Shown here piece after piece: positions 17,093 through 26,239 of a stretch of DNA of 64,000 bases (position 1 is the first letter of the stretch; each line of letters starts with the position of its first letter). Made by a program: the position numbers and the translations under genes. Source of the DNA: Porphyromonas circumdentaria (lineage in GTDB: Bacteria; Bacteroidota; Bacteroidia; Bacteroidales; Porphyromonadaceae). The notes beneath the pieces were generated by a model. That model was not told the origin of the DNA and did no database searches. It was given only the letters and a program-made list of their open reading frames with translations. The stretch covers positions 70,051-134,050 of the forward strand of contig NZ_FUXE01000004.1 of the NCBI RefSeq assembly GCF_900167105.1, given 5' to 3'.

Positions 17093-18034
17093 CTACCCGA
17101 ATCGTTTTGTACTTGTAGGGTAAGCCGTGCCCGCATCCTTCTCTTTATATCCGCTATACCTCTCGTTTACTTTGAAGTAGTAAGGCAAGTACACATTGGG
17201 ATTACTGTCTATGTTGTTGAGCATACTTTCCATATCCGATTTAAACGATTGTCTATCGTAGTCCAGCATAGCCTCCATTACATCGTTGTTCGTGTTACCT
17301 GGGTCAGAAAGGTGGAAACTGCTTTCTGCGATGTGGTCACGTAGATACTCCATCGTGTATTTTAATCTTGGCCAAAGACCCATATCACCAACATAGCCGT
17401 CTAAAGCTCTTATTACGGCCAGTTCAATAACGAACGACTTGTATTTCTTATCTTTCTGCTTTTTCCATATTTTAAGCAGACGGATAATTTGGCGCTCACT
17501 CGACTTACCTTCGATATGTGAAATCTGCTTCTGGATGTTCGTTTTCTGGCTTGATCCCTTCTTGAATCCCCAATGGTCTTCATTAAAACATAGGTTCAGA
17601 TCGTGCGAATTAGAATAGTCACCATCGCTTAGTTCCCTGCCAGGTACCACATCAAGTTCAACCGGTTTTTCATCCCCCTCTTCAATAGGGAAACTTACGC
17701 CAATAGAAACCTTTTGCTTGCGAATAGTTACATTGCTGTTTTTATATTCTTCTGCAAGAAAATCGTGTATACTGTCAAACATTTCCTGTAATGTTCCAAA
17801 GGCATTATGCTTGAATGGCTCAACCAAATCAAGGTCGAATTTAACATTAGTGGCGGTATGCTTGGCAAAACTGCCAGAGCCAAACGATGAATACTTGTTG
17901 CTACCATAGTGATTATTCATCTTGGCCTTTATCTCCTCTCTACGTTTTTTGACTTTATTCACGAACTCTTGCACGTGACACATTTTGTGGGTGTCTAATA
18001 CTTCTCTTAAATGTTTGTTCTCATCAAAGCTCAT
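17093..18034 (-). CDS. CBASS CD-NTase (cGAS/DncV-like nucleotidyltransferase)
   Basis: This 313-residue protein has the nucleotidyltransferase pattern F-G-S-G-S-F (51-56) with catalytic D67 and D69 (F-D-L-D-L) and a third aspartate, D128, in V-E-L-D-V-V-P-G. The rest is helical and ends T-S-T-K-R-F-G. Such enzymes make cyclic di- or trinucleotides after phage attack. The terminal glycine fits conjugation by a Cap2 enzyme, whose gene follows by 8 bases. The product nucleotide cannot be predicted here, and no SAVED, NucC, patatin or membrane effector is encoded nearby. Confidence 0.9.
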   Translation of the reverse strand: MSFDENKHLREVLDTHKMCHVQEFVNKVKKRREEIKAKMNNHYGSNKYSSFGSGSFAKHTATNVKFDLDLVEPFKHNAFGTLQEMFDSIHDFLAEEYKNSNVTIRKQKVSIGVSFPIEEGDEKPVELDVVPGRELSDGDYSNSHDLNLCFNEDHWGFKKGSSQKTNIQKQISHIEGKSSERQIIRLLKIWKKQKDKKYKSFVIELAVIRALDGYVGDMGLWPRLKYTMEYLRDHIAESSFHLSDPGNTNNDVMEAMLDYDRQSFKSDMESMLNNIDSNPNVYLPYYFKVNERYSGYKEKDAGTAYPTSTKRFG

Positions 18035-18057
18035 ATTCTTTAAAAATTTGATTATGT

Positions 18058-18660
18058 TTACACGCCGTTTAGCAACTCTATCACTCTATGCACCTCAGAA
18101 TACGCTATCAAATCCTCTGGTGATTCTTGACAGAGTTGGCACAACTTTTCGGAATTTGACATCGCACGTTCTAAATCACCATTCTCTGTCAGATATTTGT
18201 AAAGATTGGTGCGTATGAAATACCGTTTTGTCTTCTCGTACCCTGGCATATACTTCCGCAATTCAGGAAGCAGTTGGTTGTAATTCTCATATCTCCGACA
18301 AACAATATTAGGCAAGAAATGTAGCAGGAACCAGAACTCTGTGCAAGGATTAGTTTCTACAAACATCACCTTTCCAGCATATTTCTTTGCAGCATATTTC
18401 TTCTTTGCTCGCTGATACAATTGCATTTCCGATGGAAACTGAAATAGTCTGTCCATATCAAACAGACATACGATAAAATCATATTGTTTGCTCAAATAGG
18501 ATTCAACCAATTTTAGAATATGTTTGATGTCGCTATGCTGCGGAAAGTCTGGCGCAACCTTGAAAGAGTAGTGACATGCAACTCTCAAAGAGTCGAAATA
18601 GAACCACTCGGTCTCTCCTTCGCCTATGATGGCGATACTTTTTGTTACTGTTCGTCCCAT
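18058..18660 (-). CDS. rloB: RloB family protein (Toprim-like nuclease)
   Basis: This 200-residue protein has the RloB pattern: I-I-G-E-G-E-T-E (11-18), D-M-D at 68-70, and T-N-P-C-T-E-F-W-F-L-L-H-F near 103-115. The acidic residues fit a Toprim-like metal site. RloB genes usually follow a RloA ATPase gene, as here, where the gap is 4 bases. In related AAA-Toprim pairs such as PARIS the Toprim protein is the toxic nuclease. Here the pair precedes CBASS genes on the same transcript (23 bases to the CD-NTase), so it may be an extra effector. Confidence 0.85.
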   Translation of the reverse strand: MGRTVTKSIAIIGEGETEWFYFDSLRVACHYSFKVAPDFPQHSDIKHILKLVESYLSKQYDFIVCLFDMDRLFQFPSEMQLYQRAKKKYAAKKYAGKVMFVETNPCTEFWFLLHFLPNIVCRRYENYNQLLPELRKYMPGYEKTKRYFIRTNLYKYLTENGDLERAMSNSEKLCQLCQESPEDLIAYSEVHRVIELLNGV

Positions 18661-18664
18661 ATTG

Positions 18665-19963
18665 TCAGTCGTTTAAGTTGATATACTGACTGCCAAGGAA
18701 CGGCAGTTTTACTAATTTACCTTGTTTATAGGCATTATATGGAGAGAGATTCTTATGTAGCCCCAAAGAGGACAAACGCACTATTTTAGTTTTGCCCAAT
18801 TCGTCTTTGTCAGTAAACCATATCGTATCACGGCGAATGAAATCCTCATTGAGAAGATTAATGTCGTGCGTTGTCAACAGCATTTGCGATGTTCCTTCAC
18901 TATTCGCTAAAAAGACTTTTATAAAATAAGCCAGCAGTTCGTAATGGATGCTTGTTTCAACTTCATCAATAGGAACAAACCGATTGGTCTTTAGCAAGAA
19001 ATTCAAAATTACGGCCATACCCAAAAACCTCATTGTACCGTTGGATTCGTATTCTTCCGACAAGTCATAAAGTTTGTCGCCAGCTTTATGTTTGAATGTC
19101 AATTCGGTATTTGTGATTTTTCCCTTTCTAAGTATGTCGGCTTTTGCTTCATCACCAATAGGGGCATTCTGAATCAGCTGCTCTAGTTCAGGGGTAATCA
19201 ATTCCTCCTCCTCGTGTAATGCAACATCTTCTATGTTAAAGTCAGAGGCTTTCAGGAAGTTTAGGATGAACTTCTTCAAGTCGCCCGATTCGTCTTTGTC
19301 CAATCGTGATTTGACATAACCCGATAGCAACATACCCGGTGCCAGCACTTCTTTTACTTGTTTGGCAAAGTAATCGTACACATCATTTAGTTTCGTCCGC
19401 TCGACATTACTTTTACCAAATGCAGCAAGCACACTGCAATTATTAATAGTGTTGCCAGAAATCACATCTTGACTTTTCTTTGTCATTTTCAGATTTACAC
19501 CGAAATCTATTGTCGTGGAATCTGTTGCTGCATCATAACTGCGGCTATACAATTTGGTAGGTCGGATAGAATCATAAACAATCAGCGTCTCAGAATGGAT
19601 ATATTTTGCATCCAATTCAAAAGCAAGGATATACTTCGACTGACCGATATAGAATACCATTGACATCTTAGTCTTTTCATCCCTTGATATATCATCCAGC
19701 ATGAAAGGAACAACCCCAGTTTTCTCGTTTCGGTCTTTGGGCATCCTAAGCACAAGCATCCTGAAAAATTCAACAGCATTCAAGATGTTGGTTTTGCCGG
19801 AAGCGTTAGCACCATATATGATGCCTACTTTTAGCAACTTTATCCCATCCTTAACTTCATACGAATATTCGTCAGACATAAAAGTATCTGACGAAGGCTC
19901 AAAGCTTATCTTTTGTGGAGACTTTATTGAGAAAAAATTTTCAATGTTGAATTCTGCTATCAT
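18665..19963 (-). CDS. AAA15/RloA-like ABC-type ATPase
   Basis: This 432-residue protein carries Walker A G-A-N-A-S-G-K-T at 51-58, an ABC/OLD-type Walker B near 335 (V-P-I-D-E-V-E-T-S-I-H) and a switch histidine in L-L-T-T-H-D-I-N. It has no signal or membrane segment. Family members (COG1106, RloA, PARIS AriA) act as sensors that hold or release a partner nuclease. It is the first gene of a five-gene operon, 22 bases after the likely transcription start. Base composition is AT-richer than the housekeeping genes, suggesting transfer. Confidence 0.88.
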   Translation of the reverse strand: MIAEFNIENFFSIKSPQKISFEPSSDTFMSDEYSYEVKDGIKLLKVGIIYGANASGKTNILNAVEFFRMLVLRMPKDRNEKTGVVPFMLDDISRDEKTKMSMVFYIGQSKYILAFELDAKYIHSETLIVYDSIRPTKLYSRSYDAATDSTTIDFGVNLKMTKKSQDVISGNTINNCSVLAAFGKSNVERTKLNDVYDYFAKQVKEVLAPGMLLSGYVKSRLDKDESGDLKKFILNFLKASDFNIEDVALHEEEELITPELEQLIQNAPIGDEAKADILRKGKITNTELTFKHKAGDKLYDLSEEYESNGTMRFLGMAVILNFLLKTNRFVPIDEVETSIHYELLAYFIKVFLANSEGTSQMLLTTHDINLLNEDFIRRDTIWFTDKDELGKTKIVRLSSLGLHKNLSPYNAYKQGKLVKLPFLGSQYINLND

Positions 19964-19991
19964 ATTCGTTGAATTTATCTATTACACGGTG

Positions 19992-20022
19992 CAAATGTAC
20001 AAATAAAATCTTACACGGCAAA
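19992..20022 (-). promoter_or_regulatory. Promoter of the ATPase-RloB-CBASS operon
   Basis: On the minus strand TTTG (20019-20022), exactly 19 bases, then TACATTTG (19992-19999) match the Bacteroidota consensus fully. The ATG at 19963 lies about 22 bases past the predicted start of transcription. No other good promoter was found inside the operon, so all five genes probably depend on this one. Confidence 0.8.
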
Positions 20023-20385
20023 CTATGATTCGTGTTTTAGTAGAAAAATTACGAAATATGGTCGCAAGATGTATTTTATGTGATTTTTAGAAGTAAATTC
20101 AAATCAAGCCCATTCCCAATCCTATGATAGAATTTGTTTTGTTGTTTAGATTGTTGCAGTGGCTGAATAATAGTGCTAAAATGATACTAAATTGAAAGTC
20201 ATCTGCTTTTATGTTACTGCAATATCGTAAATATCAGTATGTTAAAATATTACATCTTATTCCCCAAAGGCGGAGATATTTCCGTTGAGGAAAACCGATA
20301 CCATATACTCAAAGATGTTGTCCACCTCATAGTATTTGCATTGCTATGCGATTGTCTTGCTTCTTCTTTTCATATATGAGCGTAT
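20023..20385. other. AT-rich spacer upstream of the CBASS operon
   Basis: Mostly non-coding. A 46-codon plus-strand frame at 20239-20379 (begins M-L-K-Y-Y-I-L-F-P-K-G-G) ends just short of the membrane-protein gene on the other strand. It may be a fragment of a lost gene, but nothing identifies it. Confidence 0.4.
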
Positions 20386-20595
20386 TTAAGAAATGAGTAA
20401 CCAAAATATTCCCCCAATGATGAGGGCATAAGCCAAGATGTACACTGCGATTGCCAAAACGATGGTGAGGAGCAGCCGAAAGAGAAGTTTTCCCACACAT
20501 ATCCCTGTCAGCCAAAGCCAGACACTTCCACCCCAAAGGAGAGAGCCTGCGAGTGCAAGTGCCACCCAAATTGATATTCTGTATCTCAGTTTCAT
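20386..20595 (-). CDS. Small membrane protein of conjugative-transposon type
   Basis: This 69-residue protein is almost wholly hydrophobic, with two to three membrane helices, and begins M-K-L-R-Y-R-I-S-I-W-V. Proteins of this appearance are common in Bacteroidales conjugative transposons, but the role is unknown. It lies beside a non-coding stretch that also looks transposon-derived, and may be a leftover cargo gene. Confidence 0.6.
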   Translation of the reverse strand: MKLRYRISIWVALALAGSLLWGGSVWLWLTGICVGKLLFRLLLTIVLAIAVYILAYALIIGGIFWLLIS

Positions 20596-21210
20596 CTTGT
20601 CTGATTTTTTTGATTTTATGCGGATTCCAGAGGTGAGGGAGTTGAGTTTCCATTTTTCATTTTCTCTGTCCTCGTGTTTCCGACATTTTTTTATGCGTCT
20701 TTCCGTCGGGTCGGTCGTTTTCGTTTCAGTGGCGTAAAAAGGTAGGGCTCAGGACAAACAAGGTTTTACGGCGAGAATACTACCTGCAATGAAATGGAAG
20801 TGTGGAGATTGTCGTCGTAACGGCTTGCCGCTCCGACCTTTTTTGTCCGTGAAAGCCCGAAACTACCTTTGCCGCTGACAACGAACAACCGATCCCGATG
20901 CGAATACATAGAATGGAACGTGGAGAGGAACACCGGAGAGGACAGAGCGAAAAAAATGAAAGGCAGTCTTCACAAGAAAGACTGACATAACAATGAATAA
21001 TGAGACGAAAAGAATAAAGCTGTTTGAACAGAGAATTATTAGAAAAGAAAAACGGAGAAAGTTTCGTCTTTCTCCACAGATAATATTACCTTTGTCGTAT
21101 TCAAAAGCGATTCTTTGAAAATGCAAAACAGGGAAGAATCTAGAACTTCGCTGGTTTCCTTATCGTTACCAACTTTTCTTTTTTTGTTGTTTCAATTCGC
21201 TGGAATATAG
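20596..21210. other. Non-coding stretch of probable conjugative-transposon origin
   Basis: The part 20725-20890 has repeated GC-rich short motifs (GGTAG, GGCTCAGGAC, CGGCTTGCCGCTCCGACC) in the style of the non-coding regions near mobilisation genes of Bacteroidales conjugative transposons; this comparison is from memory. An 87-codon minus-strand frame (20863-21126) lacks protein-like features and was not called. The rest is AT-rich with nothing recognisable. Confidence 0.45.
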
Positions 21211-21989
21211 CTACTTGTGAGTTTTGCTATGTTTACTGGTATGAAAGGTTATAGGGGGTATCTGAAGTCTTTTGAGTAGTCGGGCAAAGTTGTCTCTATA
21301 AGATCGTGGGTCGACAGCGTGTGCCAATGAACCAACAACAAAAGCCGATGATGATTGTTTTTTAACAACTCTCAATGCTTCGAATAGCTGTTTTGAGATG
21401 GGTATCTCTCTAAAAGAATGTTTGGTCTTAGGGGTGGAGAGAACAAACTCCGTCGCTCTCAAGTCACAGTTGTATATGCGTCCTACTGTCTGAGACACTC
21501 GAAGCATTCGATGGGCAAGTCCACATCTGTCCATTGCAAGGCACAGACTTCTCCTATTCTCATTCCCGTACAGAGAGCAAGGAGTATTCCGATATTTTGG
21601 GAGTTAGGCTCTTTGAGTAGATGGGCCATCAGCTTTCTTTGATGGTTAATAGAGAGAACAGACAACCTATTATCTGTTTCCACCGTGGGGTAATAGAGTT
21701 GCCAATCTTCTCCGTCAAAAAGGCCGTGTCTCGCACCATACTTGATTATTGAGCGGAGAATCGCTATAATATCTCTGATACTTTTCTTGGCTAAACCTAA
21801 CTCTACTTTGTGAATAATAAAGCGTTGTACTTCATCTTCATCGATTTTGTTTTTTTGTCCGAAGTGAGGTAGTAGATGAGTCTGGAGTGCAAGCCGATAA
21901 GCACACATTGTAGAGTACTTGACGAGAGGTCGCTTGGTCTCGCTCCATATTTGCGAGAGCTCTTCGAAAGTCTTTTGCATCTTGTACAT
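21211..21989 (-). pseudogene. Tyrosine recombinase (integrase), frameshifted and truncated
   Basis: The N-terminal part (21483-21989) has a SAM-like core-binding domain and the box I arginine in C-T-G-M-R-I-G-E-V-C-A-L-Q-W-T-D. The frame breaks near 21520, and homology continues in another frame (T-V-G-R-I-Y to P-P-I-T-F-H). The product stops at T-F-H-T-S-K-H-S-K-T-H-K, where a functional enzyme would have the H-x-x-R box and then the catalytic tyrosine. Both are missing, so it is inactive. It was probably the integrase of the element that brought part of this island. Confidence 0.85.
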
Positions 21990-22047
21990 ATTTTAAAGTT
22001 CATAGACATATAAACTCTTTAATTATGTACCGAGATGGAGCGAACAA

Positions 22048-23220
22048 CTATCTGTTGCCTTTGGAGCGGTTGTGTGTCTTGCAGAGCATTTCGCAGTTTT
22101 CGAGTGTCGTACTTCCCCCTTTATTCCATGCTGTTACATGGTCTGCATCCATCTCTGAGATTTTATAAATACGATCTTTATTAGCATTCTCTCCTATGGC
22201 ACATAGGGGGCAATTCGATTTACCCTCTTTCTCGGCTTCCTCCGTCTGTCTATTGTAGGCAGTTTTCTTGTCTTTTTCATTAAATAAGCGTACATCTAGC
22301 AAGCTGGGGTTCTGCTCTCCTCCAAGTACATATTCGTAGATATTGCGAGGACATCTAATGGTCTCGTCTGCAAGTAATGCTTCGACGCGCTGAGTGATGT
22401 GGTCAATACTGTAGGATGAATTATGGTATGTCTCGTATAAGCGTCCCCATTCGACTCCACACATATTCTTTTCTATCATTGTAAACATTGTGGTAACCCA
22501 ATCAATTACCGAACGGAAATAGTTCTCTAATTCTATAATATCACTATCGAGGCGGTGCATACTCATGTAAGCATCTATGCTCATCTGCTTGCTAGCACAG
22601 ACCCACTGAAGGGCTTGTTCTAGATAGCCTTGTCGCTTAACCTCTCCCTTGATGTAGTGGCTCCACTTCTGTACCTCTGCATTCTGTGAATTACTAAATA
22701 CACGCTTCGCGGCATTGACAAAGGGGCCCGAATAGATGGCGTTGCGTAACTCTTGCTCGTTGAGTGGTATACCTACTATATTGATGGTCTTGAACCACTC
22801 CTTTACTTCTCGCTCTTCGCCCTCACAGACATAAACCAATAGTTTTGAGTCTAAGATGAGTTTCTGCTGCTCCGCGGGAAGCCCCGAAAAGTATTGGATA
22901 TTTCCATTCGCATCTTCGATAGCGAATTTCCCCGTTACGAAGCGACCTATGGAGGTGATGCGTTGCTGTCCGTCTAAGACTTCATATTGCCCCTCTGGGG
23001 TACGGTTGAAGTAAATCAAACCTAGAGGATAACGACTCAAAATGGACTTGATTACCGCAACCTCTTTCTTGCCCTCCTTGTAGATATAATGTCGCTGATA
23101 CTCGGGCTGTATTGTCAACTGACCATTAAGACCGAAGAGCCCCTTACCCTCTAGTTCATTATAGACAAAGCCTTTGCAGATGTCTGCAACGCTCCATTCT
23201 GTATGTAATTCTGTTTGCAT
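22048..23220 (-). CDS. DUF262-HNH nuclease (GmrSD-like)
   Basis: This 390-residue protein has an N-terminal DUF262 domain with I-Q-P-E-Y-Q-R-H near residue 37 and V-L-D-G-Q-Q-R-I-T-S near 80, a ParB/GmrS-like nucleotide-binding fold. At the C-terminus is an HNH nuclease: C-P-L-C, D-A-D-H-V-T-A-W-N-K-G-G-S and N-C-E-M-L-C-K-T-H-N-R-S-K-G-N. All HNH residues are present. The EcoRI-family methylase gene lies 149 bases upstream on the same strand, so it is probably the cutting half of a two-gene restriction-modification system. Confidence 0.9.
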   Translation of the reverse strand: MQTELHTEWSVADICKGFVYNELEGKGLFGLNGQLTIQPEYQRHYIYKEGKKEVAVIKSILSRYPLGLIYFNRTPEGQYEVLDGQQRITSIGRFVTGKFAIEDANGNIQYFSGLPAEQQKLILDSKLLVYVCEGEEREVKEWFKTINIVGIPLNEQELRNAIYSGPFVNAAKRVFSNSQNAEVQKWSHYIKGEVKRQGYLEQALQWVCASKQMSIDAYMSMHRLDSDIIELENYFRSVIDWVTTMFTMIEKNMCGVEWGRLYETYHNSSYSIDHITQRVEALLADETIRCPRNIYEYVLGGEQNPSLLDVRLFNEKDKKTAYNRQTEEAEKEGKSNCPLCAIGENANKDRIYKISEMDADHVTAWNKGGSTTLENCEMLCKTHNRSKGNR

Positions 23221-23369
23221 TGTATTACGTTTTTTTGTTAGTTACTTAGTTGAAATCTTAGGGTGTACAGAGAGTGAAGGAAAAGGATTTTCTAATGGGC
23301 TTTGGCATATAGAAAGCGGTATAGCACAAGCCCTTGTACAAAGGAAAAAGGTGTATAAGCGTATTTTTA

Positions 23370-24416
23370 TCAAAGCAACCGTTTAATAAATATACGGCTA
23401 TACATTCGTTTCCCTCTGATGTAGCCACGTCCACGCTCTAAGTTTAGGTCATATTCATTCCCTAAGATTTCAAATTGCTCTGGACAGTATTTGTCCAAAA
23501 AGGAGATAGGAACCCCCATTGCTCCCTCGTAATCTGAGGGTATTGCATCGGTAAAAGGAACTTCTATCGCATCATAATTATCATAGCGGTCATAAGCCTC
23601 TTTTTCTTTCATCTTCTTATTGTAGCGCAGATTGTCCGCCATTGTCATAAGAGTCAATGGTTGGTGGCGACGACCATGCTCAAGATTGGTTAGCCAAATA
23701 CAGTTTCTGAATTTTACTAAGTTGGTCTTCGGATCATATACTCCTGTTGCATAGTTCCCTTGGAGGGCTGGGCGAAAGTATGCATTACCATTTGGAAATG
23801 GAATTCCCAACCACATCTTATTTTTCTTAATCAGAGGAAATACCTCCTTATAGGTGATGGCATTCATATTGCCGATAATGGCAAACTGCTTGCTGCCCTC
23901 GACAATCCAGGCTAAAAACTCACGGAAGAGAGAGAAGGGGGGATTTGTAATAATGATGTCGGCTTCGTCTCTCAGAGCCGTTACCTCGAGACTGCGGAAG
24001 TCGCCCGTCCCCTCGAGATATTCCCACTCTAAGTCATCTATTTCGATTTTGCCGTTACGATTGGTGTCGTGTGTGAGCGTAAAAATCTTGCCACAGATAG
24101 CCGTTTTTTCGGCCCTAAAGCGTGGATTTTCGGTTTCGAAGAGCGTCGGTTGCCAATCCGATTTGTAGTTCTTACTCTCCTGGGCAAAGCTCGTGCTGAT
24201 GAGTTTCTTGAGGCCAAGCTCCTCAAACTTGGCGACAAAAAAGCGCGTGAAGTTACTCCACTCAGGGTCATCGCAGGGCAGGAGAACGGTTTTGCCCCGA
24301 AAAACGTCTGGGTCGTATTCTAGGTAGGCATTCATTTCTATTTCAATGTCGTGATACTGCGTATAGAACTCATCATTCTTGGCAGCTTTTGCCTCTTTCA
24401 AGTTGTTGTTTGCCAT
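23370..24416 (-). CDS. Adenine-specific DNA methyltransferase, EcoRI methylase family
   Basis: From the ATG at 24416 the protein has 348 residues beginning M-A-N-N-N-L-K-E-A-K. The family's opening (N-D-E-F-Y-T-Q) and the catalytic N-P-P-F in I-I-I-T-N-P-P-F-S-L-F-R-E-F are present. It would methylate adenine N6. A longer frame to 24443 begins within a few bases of a TATTTTTG promoter element (24446-24453), so the internal start is preferred. No EcoRI-type endonuclease gene is adjacent; the DUF262-HNH gene is in its place. Confidence 0.9.
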   Translation of the reverse strand: MANNNLKEAKAAKNDEFYTQYHDIEIEMNAYLEYDPDVFRGKTVLLPCDDPEWSNFTRFFVAKFEELGLKKLISTSFAQESKNYKSDWQPTLFETENPRFRAEKTAICGKIFTLTHDTNRNGKIEIDDLEWEYLEGTGDFRSLEVTALRDEADIIITNPPFSLFREFLAWIVEGSKQFAIIGNMNAITYKEVFPLIKKNKMWLGIPFPNGNAYFRPALQGNYATGVYDPKTNLVKFRNCIWLTNLEHGRRHQPLTLMTMADNLRYNKKMKEKEAYDRYDNYDAIEVPFTDAIPSDYEGAMGVPISFLDKYCPEQFEILGNEYDLNLERGRGYIRGKRMYSRIFIKRLL

Positions 24417-24981
24417 ATTTAACCTTAGAAGTCTTATTAACATTGCAAAAATATGAAGTTATGAGGAGAGGTGAAGAAGGGAAACCACTATTTAGTACAA
24501 AAAAGTATCGGTTGGTGGAAAAAAGCAGAGTTTTTTAACTCTTTTCTTGTTGTGTCGTGTTTATTAGGGTCCGTTACAACGCTACTTTACACGTGTCTCA
24601 ACCTCAGTTATAACGTGTGCTAACTTTCAATGCCGCTCCGTAATAGAAGGAGTTCGAAGAGTAGAAGGAGGATATCTGATTTATCCTAAAAAAGGGAGCA
24701 GCGTTCGTGTCTGTCGATAGCTTAGGAGGGAGCCATTCACAATGCTCTAAAGTAAATCTGCTTAGAGGAGAGCATGGGCTCTTTTCCCTTTAACGCCTGC
24801 TCCCTATGATGCCTTTAAGGAAATCGGAAAGAAAAGAAAGGAGAGGTTGATGAAACGAGTTGTTGGGCATGTAGGTACAAAAAAGGAGATGGCTTCGGCT
24901 TTGTGCAACGAACAGTGCGATTCGGAGCCAAAATCATCTCCACGAGAGGGACGTTGCCCTCGGACGGTTAGCGAGTGTTTT
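24417..24981. other. Intergenic region upstream of the EcoRI-family methylase gene
   Basis: A promoter element TATTTTTG (minus strand, 24446-24453) probably serves the methylase gene. The remainder, 24480-24980, has no supported gene. A 68-codon minus-strand frame from 25010 overlaps the next gene's end and was rejected. Confidence 0.45.
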
Positions 24982-25422
24982 TTAACGCTTCTTTTGGGGC
25001 TTTTGGGCATCTAAAAGCCATGGGAAAGGAGGGGTGCAAGGGTCGCACTCAGCCCCGATTAATCGACCGACACAGTAGCCCCAACCATCATCGCCTCTGA
25101 CGTGGGCGTAGGCGAGATCCAACTCTTCCGTAACTTTCTCTCCCTTATGGTTGACCCCCTCTACAATGACCTCATAATAGTTTTCTCCACTCGAACTATC
25201 GGTATAACCGACCTCTCTCATATAGATTTTCTTAATCTTAATCAAAGACCAGTAGGAGTACTCGGTATCACAACAAGCGCACCAGACAAGCACTTCGGGA
25301 TACTTCGAGAGGAGTGCTATGGTACGTTGAGCCTCTGCTTTGCTAATGTAGGCCAACTGATCTGCCTTAAGAGAGGGGAGGAGTGTGAAAGCGAGACATA
25401 ATGTAAGGAACAATTTCTTCAT
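24982..25422 (-). CDS. Secreted cysteine-rich protein of unknown function
   Basis: From the ATG at 25422 the protein has 146 residues with a clear signal peptide (M-K-K-L-F-L-T-L-C-L-A, cleaved near S-L-K-A-D). The mature part has cysteine groups W-C-A-C-C-D, G-Y-C and E-C-D-P-C, enough for disulfides in the periplasm or on the surface. A longer frame to 25581 would place 53 unrelated residues before the signal. It lies after the DUF4276 gene on the same strand, 148 bases away, and is probably independent. Confidence 0.7.
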   Translation of the reverse strand: MKKLFLTLCLAFTLLPSLKADQLAYISKAEAQRTIALLSKYPEVLVWCACCDTEYSYWSLIKIKKIYMREVGYTDSSSGENYYEVIVEGVNHKGEKVTEELDLAYAHVRGDDGWGYCVGRLIGAECDPCTPPFPWLLDAQKPQKKR

Positions 25423-25570
25423 CGTACAGTTGTTTTTTGTAATTCTTCCGCTGCAAAGTAATAGAAATAAGCAGAAACCACCAATCCGTAGTGTGATAAA
25501 ATACAAACGCCCCGCTCTAACTAAGAACAAGGCGTTATGCTGTATGAGAAGGTAGTCCTCTATTAGAGAA

Positions 25571-26239
25571 TCATGATGCACATGCTGTTTCGATTTTTTC
25601 TATCCATTGATTGAATCGAGGAGATTTGCTCCTTATCCTCTCAATGCCAATCGCTTCGGCTAAAATATTCCCATAAACTACTTTTGCGTACCCGTCGATT
25701 ATACGCTCTAATCTCTGTGAGGGGTGTGTATTGGGACCATCGTTTATCATTTCGGGATTATCGTACTGTTCCAATACCTCTATTAACTCCCTCCTTCCAA
25801 TCAATTCTTTGGGGGAAAATTGCGTTTCAAAAACCTCAATGTTGTTAAAAAGAAGTCCTTCGAACTCATGTAATTGTAGATAGGGGATGAAATTGTTTTG
25901 GAGGCGTTCGTCAATATCCTCTTTCATAGCTCCTTCTAAGAAGTCCAATCTTTGATTTTTCTCGGTTATCCTATCGGCTTCTTTCCATAGAGGAAAATGT
26001 AGTGAGGGACCGATACCGTAGAAGTCAAGCAATGAGGTGACAACGACATCGGTTTCTCTAAGGTAGGTTTCAATCTCTTTTTTCAATCTTTCCCACGTGA
26101 GGAGGCCTCCTCCTGATCTTTTTATTCGAGGGGTTTGAACGAGGACATACCCCCTTTTAGAGCGGAGGTAGGGGGTTAGCAGCATAGAGCAGAACTCCTG
26201 TTCGGTCTCTCCTTCACAGATAATGATAAGTCTTTTCAT
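25571..26239 (-). CDS. DUF4276 family Toprim-like protein
   Basis: This 222-residue protein begins M-K-R-L-I-I-I-C-E-G-E-T-E-Q-E-F, the Toprim-like opening of the DUF4276 family, with L-L-D-F-Y-G-I near 91 and H-E-F-E-G-L-L-F near 144 as further conserved acidic stretches. It overlaps the ATPase gene by 4 bases. AAA-ATPase/Toprim pairs form anti-phage systems of the PARIS/OLD type; this pair resembles them in layout, though no experiment is known to me for this subfamily. Confidence 0.85.
   Translation of the reverse strand: MKRLIIICEGETEQEFCSMLLTPYLRSKRGYVLVQTPRIKRSGGGLLTWERLKKEIETYLRETDVVVTSLLDFYGIGPSLHFPLWKEADRITEKNQRLDFLEGAMKEDIDERLQNNFIPYLQLHEFEGLLFNNIEVFETQFSPKELIGRRELIEVLEQYDNPEMINDGPNTHPSQRLERIIDGYAKVVYGNILAEAIGIERIRSKSPRFNQWIEKIETACAS

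Noticed and set aside
20863-21126. 87-codon hydrophobic minus-strand frame
   Set aside because: It lies in transposon-like non-coding DNA, has no plausible start signal and matches nothing known to me.
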